A DNA stretch of 64,000 nt from Desmodesmus armatus (lineage: Eukaryota; Chlorophyta; Chlorophyceae; Sphaeropleales; Scenedesmaceae), in assembly GCA_007449985.2 (NCBI GenBank), contig VIIQ02000246.1:62001-126000 (forward strand). Direction: 5' to 3'. Of the stretch, positions 11,520 to 25,100 are shown one piece after another; position 1 is the stretch's first letter; each line of letters opens with the position of its first letter. The position numbers and the translations under genes were made by a program. The notes below the pieces were generated by a model, which saw nothing but the letters and a program-made list of their open reading frames with translations, did no database searches and was not told the DNA's origin.

Positions 11520-12321
11520 TCATTGTGCGCCCGTGCCCACTGCACACACGTCTTGCGACCTGTCTGACGTCAGAGTCTAGACTTGTTGCAGGCTCGGTGC
11601 CGGATACGTTCGGCTCGGCCGCGTGTATCGCCAGCTGCCGTGCTTTATGCACAGAGGCAGTCTGCCAGGCGCCCCAGGCAGGGTTATGTCTCTGTCCTGC
11701 GGTGTCTGGGTGGGACTTCAAAGGCTGCCTTTTGCCGTGCATTGTCCCCCTGATGTAAGCAGGGGGAGCCCAGGGGTACGTGGTGCAGGTGTGCACGGGG
11801 TGCATTTACAGTGTTCTACTGTGGTGCATGACCGTCGGACATAATTCCGCGCAACCCGCCCTGGTGTCACATGTGGCCAAGGTCTACCGGCTGGTTGACA
11901 AGACTGCTCTGCGGAGGCGGCAGCTCTACATGCTGGGCGTCTGTGCAAGGGGTGTGTCAGGTGTGTGGTGCATTGCTGTGCATGCACTCAGCAGCTGTTA
12001 TGCAGCATATGCGTTCCAGCACAGCCAGCTTGGCAGTTGCCTGTGCATGCAGCAGCCTGCTCGCCTGTTGCTGTGTGTCCTGCTGCCTTGCCTGTGTGTG
12101 TGCTGGCTTGTCCTGCCTCCTGCCTCCCATCAGGCCCCTATATCGCCTGTGATGTCAGCTCAGGGGCGAGCTGCCTGAGGCCTTTGCCCCCATGGCCAGT
12201 GAGGGTGTCATGCCTGAGGCCATGGAAACAGCCTGGGAGCTCGAAGGGCGAGCACCCTGGCATGCCCAGCAGCAACTGGGTGTGTCAGGGAGGGTGGGGG
12301 GTTCAAGTCCCTCCCCAGGCA
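11520..12321 (+). repeat. Diverged repeat family, copy E
   Basis: Repeats the blocks of copies A and D and stops at the 3' end of its tRNA-like module. Homology to the other copies is lost just after 12321. Confidence 0.55.
12231..12321 (+). repeat. tRNA-like module 3
   Basis: Same 91-base fold as the copies at 7944 and 10982. The acceptor-like stem, D arm and B box are kept, while the D loop differs by two bases. Confidence 0.6.
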
Positions 12322-12786
12322 TGGTTTGGTGCGTGATTCATGTGGCTACACAATCAATTTGGAGACTGCTGCAAACGTACTTCTCCAGCATCTTCAAGGC
12401 GGTGATGTGATGTCATCCACCCATGGTGGCTCGAACCCACGGTTCATACACCTGGTCGGGGGCTTGCTCAGTCCTGGGTATGTGCTGACAGTTGACATAG
12501 CATCCATGCTGAGAGTTGCGATTGACCACAGAAGCCTGCAACCACTAGCTCGTTCCAACAGGTCAACTGGACAACAAACAACACTGCAGGACTCCTCTAC
12601 AACCCACAGGGCACTGTACATCAAAATGAGTACTGTACAGGTGCCTTTGCAACTCCAGTGCCATCATTGAAACTGTCTATGCTTGCTTTGGGGGACACTC
12701 AACAACAAGGGAAGGCGTCACAACTCAACTTTCCAGCGAGTGAGGCACACTGTACACCAACTCAAACGCCTCAACAACACTGCAGC
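12322..12786. other. 3' flank of the ABC transporter gene
   Basis: No coding signal on either strand. It presumably holds the 3' UTR of the minus-strand transporter, though no TTACA (complement of TGTAA) was found close to the stop. Confidence 0.4.
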
Positions 12787-15700
12787 TCAGCCCATTCGAT
12801 ACGTGTGCGGCGCTACTGCTGGCGACCGACTCTCGCCAGCAGCTCCTTGGGGGTACGTGCTGCTGCTAATCGCTGCATCCAACCCCTCCTGCGCCTCAAC
12901 GCTGCTGCGCTCATGGCTTGTACTGCCTCTACTGCTGCTCATGCTGCCTCTCCCTACGTCCTGCAAACCAGGCCTTGCACCCTCCGACAGATCTGACATA
13001 CTGCCGCCGGCTGCTCTGCTGCTAAAGCTGCCTATGCTGAGTGCAGCCTGACTGGCAGCAATGCCGTCGCTGCTGCCGGGGCTGCCGCTGGCTGCTAGCT
13101 GCCGAGCTATCAAGCCAGCGTAGAGCCCCTTGCTGGAGATGAGCTCCTCGTGGGAGCCCTGCTCGGCCAGCTGCCCCCCACTGATGACACAGATGCGGTC
13201 TGCGTCACGGATGGTGGAGAGTCGGTGCGCGATGACGAGGACGGTGCGCCCAGCCATGAGCCGAGACAGCGCTTGCTGCACAACAGCCTGCGCACACGAC
13301 ACCATTGGGGCAGAGTAAAGCTTAGAGGTGTCTAGACAGCATACTAATATGGTTCTGCAAGGATGGTGAAGTAGCTGTCATAGTGGATTGCAGTCCCATG
13401 CACGAGCACGCAGCAGGGGATTTGATGCAACAAATGCCCAGTATGTGAGTTACTAAGAAGAAGAAGCCCACTGTGAAGTCATGTCTTACCTCTGACTCTG
13501 TGTCCAAAGCGCTTGTTGCCTCATCAAGCAGCAACACCTGCGGCTGCCGCACCAGCGCCCGCGCAATGGCGATGCGCTGCTTCTGCCCGCCGCTGAGCAC
13601 CACACCCTTTTGCCCACAGGCTGTGTTGTAGCCATCAGGGAAAGCTGTGATGAAGTCGTGGGCATTGGCTTGGCGGGCTGCCTCCTCAATTTGCTCCTGC
13701 GCAGGCACCAACAGTAGAGTGTCATCATTTTACTGATACTTCCAACTTAAGTTTGGTTTCAGAGTATCACAAAACCTGATGTGCTGAGTGATTGCACGCA
13801 AGCGTGAAGCCATACAAGTCGATAAGTAACACGCGACTCGGCGCTGCCGATGCCTGGCGAATCTTCCTTACAAATCACGGCTTTCACAACACACCTGCGT
13901 TGGGACATTCTCCCAGCCATCGCCCTCTTCGAGCCCGTACACGATGTTGTCCTTGATGCTGCGCGCAAACAACACGGGCTCTTGACTGACGAGGGCAACG
14001 TGGCGACGGAGCCACTTCGGGTCGTACATCCCGATATCGCGCCCGTCAACAAGCACTCGACCGGAGGTGGGCAGGTAGAAGCGCTCAATCAGCTTGATGA
14101 TGGTCGATTTCCCTCCACCACTGGGGCCCACTAAGGCCACAACCTCGCCTGGAGGACAGCAGTACGACACACACACGCAGGCAGGGTGGGGGCTTCAACA
14201 CAATCTACCGCTCACAGCACGTTCCTTCTCCTGCTATAGGCTGTTCTCCCAGCCAACTGCCTCCTGAACCGTGCCCCTGTCTCCACACAGAAACCATCTT
14301 GATATACCAGCACTAAGCAGCTGTCACTTGGCCATGCTGTTGCACTGTGGCTGTTGGGACTGCTGCAAGGCTGTTTGCCAACACTAAATCAAATTGGTCA
14401 GGACAAGCGTGCTGAGCCCTACACGCGAGTCACTCACCAGGGCTTACTGCAAGCGTGAGCCCATTCAGCACCCGCTGTGTTGGCCGGCCTGGGTACGCAA
14501 AAACCACACTCTGCAGCTCCAGGCTGCCATGCAGGGTGCCGCTGTCAGGGGTGAAGTCGCCGGGTGGGCTCTCACGCGGCTTGCGCTTGATCAGCTCAAT
14601 CACCTGTTGATCATGAACAAGTTGACACGGCGTCAGCATGCACACACTGTGAGAATGGCAAAAAGTAGCATGTGCTTGCTGCAGCGCGACTATGTCCGCA
14701 GCGGTCGCTGCTGACACAGAGGGCAGATGACAAGCACCACTTGCGATGATGGTGCAACTGACAAGGAATCAGCCTGCAGTTGTCGTGCATACGTACATAT
14801 GTACGTACTGCACCTGCAACACCAACAGTGCCCATGCCAACCCAAGCAGAAGCAAGCCCAAAGGGAGGAAGAACACAAGACACACGTTCAGCACAAATCC
14901 AAAAGGCCAGCAAGCTCCAGTATAGTTGATTTTCAAAGGCACGTCACGTGTTGGTCACAAGCAGTCATTGCTGGCACGCACCTTGTCTGCGGCGCCCACA
15001 GCTGCTGTGAGGGCGCTGAACACGTCGCCCATCATAGAAAATGCACTGCTGAGGGACTGCTGGTACAGCATGAAGGACACCAGAGCACCTGGAGACATCT
15101 GCAACACGACAAGCGGCCACATACATGGTGTATATACAACCAGTGGGTGGGAAAATGCTGAGCTAGCTCATGTTGGTACAGCATGAAAACCACCAGGGCA
15201 CCTGGAGACATCTGCACAAACAAACACGCAGCAGCATGCGCCAGTTGGGGGCTGATGAGCAGTGCCAACTGACATGCAGCTACGTACACAGGAGAGTACT
15301 GATGAAGACTAGGGCCCTTGCCGCCCTACACTATGATCATCAGTGCCCTCCTTGTGCATGTTGCTGCCTGAAGGTCGCACTGATGAGGTATGCGATCTTC
15401 CACGCAGCAACATGCAACAGTAAAGCACTGATGAGCATAGCATATGCCGGCAAGGACCCTAGTCCGGCTGCGCAGCATGCCTGATCTGCCCTCTTTCCCT
15501 CTTTGACTCTCAACTGCATCAACATATACCCTCTGCAGACTTCTTTGAAAGAGTGGAGTCAGACTTATATCCAAATAACCCCTGCAAGAATGGTGAAGAC
15601 ACAGTCAATATGAAGAACTCCAGCCATACTGCAGGTGGAAACCCACCTGACCGTCCAACACCAGCGTGCCTCCATAGAACAGCACCACCGCCACGACCAC

Positions 15701-18700
15701 CGAGGGCAGGAAAGTGGTGGTTGCTGCATACAGGGAGTAGGCCACTGCCTGCCGGCACTGTAGGAGGTAGAAGGTGTGCAGCTTGGCAGCGTAGGAGGCG
15801 TAGGCAGAGTCACTGGCGCCATGGGCACGCACCTGCAGGGGCAAAGAGTGGAATCATAAATGACGAAAGCTCAATGGCTGTTGCAGCTTTGCAACAGATG
15901 TGCTGCCGGGCATAAGGGCAGGATCGCACTCAGTGACAGGTGACACTGACTGCCTGGCAGGCAGCCCATCATTGTACCACCAGGCTTCCCTCCCAACCAC
16001 TGGGATGCAATCTCCCGCATCTGAGGAGTCACTGGGCTTGAAAGGCTGGAGCTGGCAACCGTCCACGCAGCAGGCAGATAAATTGGCAAGAATACGCATG
16101 ATGTCACATGGCTCACCGTGGCCATGGCTGACAGCACCTCCTCAGCTACAGCGTTGGCCTCTGCAAGTGCTGACTGTACACGCTTCGACAGCTTGCGATA
16201 GTAGCTGCCATACACCTGGCAGGGAGCAAGGGGAACACATGACAACAACACAAGCATGCGTCAGTGCTGTCCACTGCACAACCTACAGGGGCTAACACTG
16301 AGGGCACATGGGCTGTGTGGCCGGTTCAGGAGAAATGAAGAAGTAGAGAATAGGAAAAAAGCGAAGAACAGAGAGTGTGAGATAAGGTTGAAAAAGAGAG
16401 AGAAGATGATGTTGTGACGGAGGTAGCTTCTCACACCAGAAGGTATCCCATCACCGTCACAGCACAAGCTTGCATCCACCGATGCTGCGTGTGTGGCTCA
16501 CCTTGCTGATGACCAGCACGCAGGGTACCAGCACAAAGGTGACCACCGTGAGACGCCAGCTGGCAGCAAACATAAACACCAACACCATCACAGCCTGCAG
16601 GACAGGGCAGGGCGAGTTGGCAGCAGAGTGACGCAGACACTGACGTACATCTCCTCTCTGACTCAATCAGCACGACCGCAGCACGTGATGCTCGTGCGCC
16701 TGTTTCCCCACTTTGCTGCATGCCTGGAACAGATCATTACCCGAGTCCAGTACAGATGCTCGCAGCGCTGTAGTTGATCGTCAGCCATATAAGTCAGCCA
16801 GTCAGAAGCCTTGGCTAAGATTCAGCCAGTTCAGGACAGTGCGCAGCAGGAGAGCAAGCCATCGCACACCACCACGATGTATAGCATGTGTACCTGGGCA
16901 GCTGGCCAAGTTCCCTTCTCACCTGAGTGGCACTGCGCACGAGGACATTCAGGTTCAAGCTGATCGCATCTGAAACAGTTGTGGTGTCGGCGGACAAACG
17001 GCTGCTGATCTCGCCTGTGAAGCAGCGGCAGCATCCGCGCCACACAGCACAGGACACACAGTCGTAAATACAATTGAGGCTTCTGGGTCAGAAGCCTCTA
17101 CGCAGCTGCATCCTGCTAGACTGCAACCTTGGCGCTCCTTCGGCTGAGCCGTACATAGCAATGGTTCAACGGGCTTTGCATGAATACATGCAGGATTGCA
17201 CTCTATGACACCGGACCGGCAGCAGGCGGCCACTGTCGTTTGTTCGGGAGCCAGAAGCCAACACAGCTGTGCATGATTCTGCTGTCACCACCAACCAAAA
17301 CCAACCAGACTTGCTCGCACTCACGTACTTGAGCTGCGTCACAAAAGCCTCACTTCCAACCAGAGCCGGCAACTGCCGTCAACCAGAAACCAGAAACAGC
17401 TGTGGTCAATGTCTGATGCCACCGGCCATCATCAACCCTACTTACCTGTTTGTGCAGTATCATAGAAGCCCACTTCCTGTGCCAGCAGTGACTTGAACAG
17501 CTCTTGGCGGATGCGCACATTGAGGCGCCACATGGCCACACTGAACAAGCCGCCCCGTAAGCCGGTGAACGCCCCACACAGCACGGCCACCCCCACCAGC
17601 TTGAGGGTAGTCATGCAGAATGCGTGCCTGCGGTGGTGATGGTGGTGGTGAGGGTCGCAGGATGTGATTGAGTGCTTGGGGTATAGAGATACGCAGCTGG
17701 AATCACAGGTTGCACGACAACACAACCACCTTACCCTATGTGTCTAGGACGCGATTTGATGTGTGCCGCATGCAAGCAACATAGCCCAAAACGCCAGCAA
17801 GATGACACAACCCTCTATGATGCAAGCAGTCAGGGTGTGGGGACAAAGTACACTTGAGACAGGCTGAACCACCTGGGCAACCTTCCCACCCTCCACAAGA
17901 ACAATATAGTGGTTCGACAACCAACACTCGTGCCCCCTCCCGCCCTTCTCAAATGACCCCAAAGAGGCGATGCTGTTGCACAGGTGGTTGACTGACTTAG
18001 GGGTGCAGGGGTTAAGGGTTGGGTTTGAGGTTGAGGGTTAAAGTTGCATGCCAACAATCAACGCTAGCCATCGCGATTGCCTGGTAACAGCCACTGAAAC
18101 AATCACCTGTCAGGGTCGATAGACGCGTAGTCAATGATGAGCCCCGTAAAGTAGGGCACACAGGCCGACATCAGCGCAGCAGCGGACCCAAACACAAACG
18201 CCACCAGAAGCACCGGCGTGTCTGGAACTGACAGTCGCATCAACTCCAGCACAGTCGACTGCTGCACCACCGGCGCACCGCCACCATCGCTGCTGCTGCT
18301 GTCGCCGTCCTCTTTGTACGGCGGCTTGTTGTTTTCGGGCCGTTCCCAGCTAGAGGGCAGCAGGGGCTGTTCCTCGTCTACTGTGTGTTTGCTGCTGGGA
18401 GCATTGAGGCCTCGTTGAGTCATCAACCAGCGCATGAGCATGCCTGCAGGACAGCATGCAACACACGGGTGGGGACGGCAACACGCAGCAGTACAAAAGG
18501 CATCCACAGGCATGCTGCCGAGCAGTGTTGGCTACACGCGCATGGCTACATACACAACTGCATCACAGGAGCCAGCACGACACCATGCACACACAGTGAT
18601 TTGGCTATCCCAGTACGGATGGTTCCCACTGAGCATGCATGGTAGTACATGTACTCCCTCTGCTGACACATCATCACCCCAGACTAAGTTGCTACTGGAC

Positions 18701-19614
18701 TTGCTATCAGCAACAAGCTCCCACAGACTTAGACCGCCTACCTGTGACCAAGCTGCTGCAGAGGCTGGTAGTGATTGCAACAAAAAGGCACAGCAGCCCA
18801 GACTCCCCAGGTGCCGTAGGGGAGGGCAAGACCATATCAGGCGCCCACACTGCCACAGCAACAGCCTTGCCCAACAGCAGCAGCTCCATGCTGCTACTCA
18901 GCACAGCAGCGGCTGTGGAGGTCTGCAGAGGGCGGCACAGCAGTGGGGAAAGGCGGGGTGGTGTGTGTTGAGGCATGCAGGCAGTAGCTGCCGCCTAACC
19001 AATTTGACGCCCCAAAGCTACTGCTTGGGGGCCGTTCCCAGCCAGCCAACCCACCCCAGTTACTGCCTACAGTACCAACACTGTACTGCCAGCAGTGCAG
19101 CATTTGCAAAGGGTGCAAAGTGCCGTGGTAACAGATTAACTTGAGGCATACCAGGTTGAAAGGACACCTAAAGACACCACTCCTGCAGGCGCTGAGTTAA
19201 AATGTGGATTTAAAGACTTCCATAGGGTGCTGTCGACACTTGCACCGCATCGTCTACTGTCATCACCCATGCCATCAACCATGCTGGACAAAAAGCAGCA
19301 CCTCTTACCATGCAGCTGTCACACTATTCCTAAGGTGCTCTTTGCACCTGCTTTACACAAAGTGCTTGGCAGAATATACATTTGACGGTCCTGATTGGAC
19401 CAGCTGTGCCACTGTACACACCCTGCGGCTGACATACATGTTCCTGCGGCTGACATACCTGTTCGTGGTTTGGCACAGTGGGCGGCCCCAGCGGGCCCTC
19501 TGACAGCTGCTGTCGCCGCCGCCTGCTACTGCTGCCATGGGTGCTGCCTGGTGTTGTGTACAGGTACAGTGCCAGCATCACGGCTGCCCGAAGCATCGCC
19601 AGCAGCCACACGTC
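12787..19614 (-). CDS. ABC transporter half-molecule, subfamily B (TAP/MDR-like), 5' end unresolved
   Basis: Thirteen exons join in phase: 19614-19459, 18922-18742, 18443-18107, 17627-17446, 17014-16923, 16594-16502, 16215-16117, 15832-15647, 15098-14982, 14603-14438, 14148-13895, 13696-13490 and 13287-12787, giving 856 residues plus stop. The first two exons encode extra hydrophobic helices before the core membrane domain, as in TAP/TAPL proteins. The core domain spans about residues 160-560. The nucleotide-binding domain shows Walker [11 protein letters not shown]-loop VSQEP, signature LSGGQKQR, Walker [13 protein letters not shown] and H-loop AHRLST. A Ser-rich tail follows. The first exon opens at a splice acceptor, so one or more 5' exons lie upstream. 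It should work as a dimer moving peptides or other solutes across an internal membrane. The substrate cannot be read from the sequence. Confidence 0.9.
15168..15216 (-). repeat. Decoy copy of transporter exon start (15098-14982)
   Basis: Repeats the splice acceptor and the first ~35 bases of the exon encoding [13 protein letters not shown], here reading [13 protein letters not shown] and then diverging into intron sequence. It sits in the intron just before the true exon. Confidence 0.8.
18000..18047 (-). repeat. Telomere-like degenerate repeat in an intron
   Basis: GGGTTAAGGGTTGGGTTTG and following bases resemble degenerate TTTAGGG units. It lies inside the intron between the third and fourth transporter exons. 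Confidence 0.4.
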
Positions 19615-22108
19615 CTGCACAGAGCAGACAGCAGCCAGATTGCAATTGGTTCACATTGAGTTGTGCGCGTGCGAGCGGCTGCTTGTCCTCACAAGCAGTC
19701 GGCAGAAGGTGCACCAGAGCACATTCGATGACCACCACCGTCCTCAAAGCTTATGTTGAAGCCAACAAGCATGTAAGCTGCACTACATGAGCAGGTGCAA
19801 AGCTGTGTTATGCTGTGCGTGTGCAGCAAAGGCCACATGCACCCTCTGCCTTCTTGTCTTGTGCTGGACCCCTGGCCTGGACCACTCCTGCCATACGGCA
19901 CAGCAATGCAATCGATGTGCATTGCTGATGATAGAGGATGGTAACAATGCCTGGGATGCACACACTGCCTGTTCATATGCTGTTGGGCGCGATGCAGCTG
20001 CATGCCTTCACACAAACACTACACACTACACACTGGCTGGGCCTGCCCTGCTGCCAAACCCTGCTTGTCTGGGCCTACCAGCGTTGATGTTGCTGGGTGA
20101 TACAGCTCCAGCCAGCCGGAGAACTTCACCAGCTTGTGCAGCTGATCGACAAGAGGCCATACTGTGCACCTGCGGCATCACACAACTGGGTTCAGCTGAA
20201 GATGCCTTCATGCACCTCATCAGCAATACACCAGCGTGCACTGCACAACAGCTCCTGATGCCGTTTTTCTACATCTGCAAGCTGCTTACCATGTGACTAA
20301 TACAAGCTCTGATACGAAGAAGACCACTACTGTTGCTGTGGCTGCTGCTGTTGACATTGTAGTCACCCACACAGCAGCAGATACCCCAACTGCAGTGTTC
20401 CTGACGTGTAAGCAGGGCGATCAGGGCGTGCTTAGCTCCCAAATGTTTTGATGCCTAGTCCATGTCAGCCGAACGGCAGTCAGTGACTGCGACTGTGTGT
20501 GCCAGCCTGTCTAGGAGAATATGGATCGGCAGGACAAGCAACGAAGCAGCGTGCGGGGCGCCGTGTCTTCACGTTTTCCTGCTTCTTTTTCACAGCCCAA
20601 AAACTACTGAACAAGAGCAAGAATTGACTCAACCTTTTGAACTGCATGCCAGCCACCGCCCATGTGTCATGGCGTGATCACAGTGCTTCGTTGCTTGGGG
20701 GTGTGCAACCTTGTATTGTACCCATACCAGCATAACAGCATTGTAGTCAGATCGCAGCATAACAGCATTGTGACCGTGAGTTATCTCAGACCCAGCACAA
20801 AGCTTCTGTACAGATGAAATGCACGCCATGCCCCTCAGCTGCAGGTCACAGCCTGTGACTCACAGGGCATGTTTTACAGGACGGTCCCTGTTGTACACTT
20901 ACACCCCAGACGCCACATCAAAACCGCAGCAGCTGACTGAGAAGCCTGTCACATACCGTCGGCTGGCAGCTGCTCTACACTTGCAAGGCCACACCATACC
21001 AACTGCAATCGGCACCTGCTCAGCCTTGCATGCACCCTGCAAACCCTTGCGCGCGGCAGAGCAAGCTGCCCAACAGCGGTGTGTCACACACATGTACACA
21101 ACCTCACAAACTGCGTGAATCACCACTGCTGTGCTACACACTGTGACAGTTGTTGGCTTGTTCACGGCACAAGCTGGGCTGTTGAGGAGCCCCCCCACAC
21201 CACACTTGAGATGCTGACTAGCCAAGGACACCTCAGCACACACAACACAATGCATCAAGATGATGCAGCAGCAGGAAGGTTGTAGTGCCCTGCTGCAGCG
21301 TACTTGCCTACGCAACATGCGCGAAACTCACACCTACACAATCCGCCCGCCTGAATCTATCGTCTACGTTCATACAATGCTGTCATGTTGTCAAGTCAAC
21401 AGCACTTGACCAGCTGGGCAGCCATGTGCATGTCAGGCAGAATGGTGGCCACCTGCAGTTGGATGGCCATGCTGCAGTACTGCACCAGGCCCCCAACAAG
21501 CTGTCACCACTGCTGCCGCTGCCCTGCCGCACCACATTGCTGCATCACCCAATGTGCCTGCTGCCTCCCTCAACTCCAAAGGTGTGACTAAGTAACCAAC
21601 GTAACGTTATGGCACCTACCATGTGGGTGCGTTGATCCAAAACGTCCCACATGCTTTGCCACAATACTGCTGCTGGTAGTGGTAACCAATGGCACCAGCC
21701 ACCCCAGCAGTACTGAGCGATGGACGCACACGCCCTGAACCAGCCTGGCGATGTAACAGCTGGACATGCACAGGCCAGCCGTACACAGGGCCTGCTCTGT
21801 GCCATCATCATCAGCACTGGCTCAGCAGCATATTGCGCTGCCTGTCAACACTGAACCAGCCTCTTGCACAGGCGCACACACGGAGGTCATACACAGGCCC
21901 AAACAAAACCACTGCGCTGTGCCGTGTGCGTGCAGTGCCGCCCAGCACAGCTGACCAGGCACCAGCTGCCCCAGCACCAGCACCACGTGATCTGCCTAGC
22001 AGCACCAGGCTCGCACAAACACAGTATCACATGCTGGGCTGCTGCCATGGCCCGGCACCAGCCGCCCCCAGCACCAGCAGCACCAGCAGCACCACTGCCT
22101 TATGGGCC
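19615..22108. other. Unresolved stretch between the transporter and the dioxygenase
   Basis: It should contain the 5' exon(s) of the minus-strand transporter. Exon-like minus-strand pieces can be seen near 20190-20090 (VHSMASCRSAAQAGEVLRLA) and near 21680-21620 (a stretch ending before a GTAGGT donor). I could not join any of them to the transporter or to another family with confidence. Confidence 0.3.
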
Positions 22109-22169
22109 TCAGCAGCACCAGGCTCGCACAAACACAGTATCACAGGCTGGGCTGCTGCCATGGCCCGGC
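22000..22169. repeat. 58-bp direct duplication at the dioxygenase 3' end
   Basis: Bases 22000-22057 and 22111-22169 are nearly identical. The second copy codes for the last residues of the dioxygenase and the first lies just beyond its stop. Confidence 0.8.
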
Positions 22170-25100
22170 AGCAGTGCATGCTCCACAGCACCACTCAGCA
22201 CCAGCAGCACCCGCCCAGCCAGCGGGGCTATGTCCAGCGCCATCTCCCCGCCCTCACACTCCACCCTGCGCATCAGCAAGCAACCAGCAGGCACAACCAG
22301 CGACAACATCAGGTCAGAGGCAGACATAGATTATGCTGTTGTTTGCTGGGTTTGCCAGGACGTACATCCAGATGCTTTCTAAGTCCCACACAACAGCAGG
22401 AAGCGGCGATAAATGCAGCAACAAGACCTGTCCCCTGACCCAACAGATTGTGTTGGAGAGTGCTTGAGCAGCCAGCAGGCCCACTCACCATTCGAAGCCC
22501 TGGCGTTCAGCCTCCGACTCTGCCACACTGATGCCGTCCAGGCTGTATGTGTCGTGGTCTGGGGCGGAGGCCTCAGCGATGACGCTGCTGGTGGTGCTGC
22601 CCAGGAATGCCACCCTGCACATTCACGGGGTGGGGGTGGGGGCAAGGAGGAACAAGAAGAGTGTTATAGAGGAGCACAAACACCTGCGCTGCGCGCGCAG
22701 CTCTTACTTCAAGCGATGACGCTGCTGGTGGTGCTGCCCAGGAATGCCACCCTGCACATTCACGGGGTGGGGAGGTGGTGGTAGGGGAGCATGGGAGGAA
22801 GAAGAAGAGTGTTATAGAGGGGGTAAATACCTGCGCTGCAGGCGCAGTTCTTGCGCTGCTGGTGGTGCTGCCCAGGAATGCCAACAGGCACATTCACAGC
22901 ATGGGGGGTGGGGGGGGGGGGCAAGGAGGAAGAAGAAGATTGTTGCAAGGGGACGAACACCTGCGCTGCTAGCGCAGTCTTGTTGCTTAATGCAATGACG
23001 CTGCTGGTGTTGTGGCTCAGGGATGCGATATTGTACATGCGATACTGTACATGCGATACTGTACATGGACGGGATAGTGACAGTACAGATGGGCATTGTC
23101 ACAGTGGGCGCGAAGGGATCGAGGCGTGCAACATATGAAGCAAGGTACAAAGTGTACAGGCTTACTGCAACCTTAATAATCTTGAAACACCCTACCCACC
23201 TGAGGGATGATCCACAGTCGCTGACCTCACTGAACGTAGTGCCGGCATCGCTGCTGGTGGGGCTGCGCCTGGCGGCAGAAGCTGCTGCTGTGGAGGGGGG
23301 CCCGGTGGGCCGCATTGGTGGCCACAGCCGCACCACCCCGCCACCCTCCTTATCCCAGTCTGAGTTCAGGAACACAAACATGCTCACACGCCGTGCAGCA
23401 GGCCCCAGGTGCGCTGCTGCTGCTGCTGCTGTGGGTGACTGCGCGCCATCTCGCTGCTGCTGCTGCTGCGGCTGCGGCTGTTTGAACTGCGGCTGCTGCT
23501 GCTGGGGTGGAGAGCTGCCAGGTACTGCTGCCGCTGCGGCTGCTTGTCCTGCAGATGGTGTGCTGCTGCCTTCGTGCCGGCCGTCGTCAGGCAGTGCGTC
23601 TTTGTGACGCGGCACTGCCAAGCTGCCTGAGGGCAGTTGGCACAGGCAGTACTCCGCGCTGCCCTTGCTGCGCAGCCGCACAAACTCACTGAGGTCCTCC
23701 TGCACATACACACAGACAGAAGAAGACAGCACAGGGACACAGAACACAAAAATGAATGCATTTGCGCCGAAGGATGGTGTGCTGATTTGTGCTGGGGGTT
23801 TGCGGTGAAGACTTGTGGGAGACTGGGTGAGAGTGGTGGTGGTGGTGGTGGTGGTAGTGTTGAGAGGGGGATGGCCACTGGTCACGACTGAAGTGCAGTC
23901 TGTGAGCACTGAACCAACACAACAGCAAGATGCTGATAAGTGGAGCAGCGCATGTGGAGTGTGGGGGAGCTGCCCAGCACTGATGCATACCAGCTGAAAG
24001 CTCCCTTGCTACACCACCTAGCCTGTACACGTTCGGCCCAACAGCAAACAACAATGCACGCACACCGTAACCACCCAGCAAGCCTAGCCAGTGCCATGCC
24101 AAGTACCACCGTCAGCACACAGACCACAGCACCGGCAGACAGACCTGTCCACTGTAGGGGTTGGCGTGTGGCAGACAAGGGGAGGTGTCACACAATGGGG
24201 TGAAAATCACATGTGTGCTGAGACCATCTTGCTAAAGCAAGCACAACCCCTGTTGCAACCCGCACCTGCAGCTCCTGCAGTGCAGCCATCAGTGGGGCAA
24301 ACACAGCCGTGTCTGCCGGTGGGTGCCCCAGCTGCATCGGCAACCGCAGCTCTCCCCAGCGCTGCTGCTGCTGTTGCCCCTGCTGCTGTCCCTGCTGCTG
24401 CGGCCCCTGCTGCGTGTGCTGTTGCTGCTGCCGCTGTGAGGGCGCACCAGCCGTCCTGCTGCTAGAGGGGAGGGTGCCATTAGCAAAGCCAGGGGGAGGG
24501 CCACTGCTGCTAGCACTGTGTGCCTTGCTGCTGCTGGGCAGCGATGCCTGGCTGCTGCTACTGCTGCTGCTTGCGCAGCCGTTGCAGGTGCCGTTGACCG
24601 CTGCTGCTGTGCCGCCGTGCTGACTGCTCATAATGCCCAGGTGAGTTTGGCTAACTGGCTGCAGGAGACCTGCAGGACAATCATACACCGCAGCGGGTAA
24701 GCACACACTTATACCCAATTTTGATGTCGAAACTGTGGATGGTTGATGACTTGGCTGAATGCACTTCCTGTGTCCGCACACGATGACTGTACTTAGAAGT
24801 GCATCGATTTGACTCAAGCTCAAATGGCGTACACGTACATAAGGACGTGCCGGCGTTGCGGGTGGTGTAACCACAGGGGCCAGCCACCCCTGCAGACATA
24901 CCCATTCAAAAATCTCCAAATGCTGTGCTACTGCCAGTACAAGAAGCTGCATGAATGTCGGCTAGCAAGCGCCTGACTGTCGTGAGTGCAGCCGAACATG
25001 GGGCATCCTGCCGTCAGAGGTCAGGATGCCCTCCCTCCCACTAGACGGGGTGAGGCTGCAGTGGCGGTATTCTGCTGACTCTGGTCCACTTTCTGCTCAA

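Noticed and set aside
12420..12445. GGGTTCGAGCC word on the minus strand as a tRNA gene
   Set aside because: A T-arm-like hairpin exists, but the only complementary acceptor strand is about 55 bases away, too short for a cloverleaf, with no D or anticodon arm.
24290..24620. Plus-strand Cys-rich frames opposite the dioxygenase
   Set aside because: They mirror Gln/Ser codon repeats of the true minus-strand exon 24669-24266.
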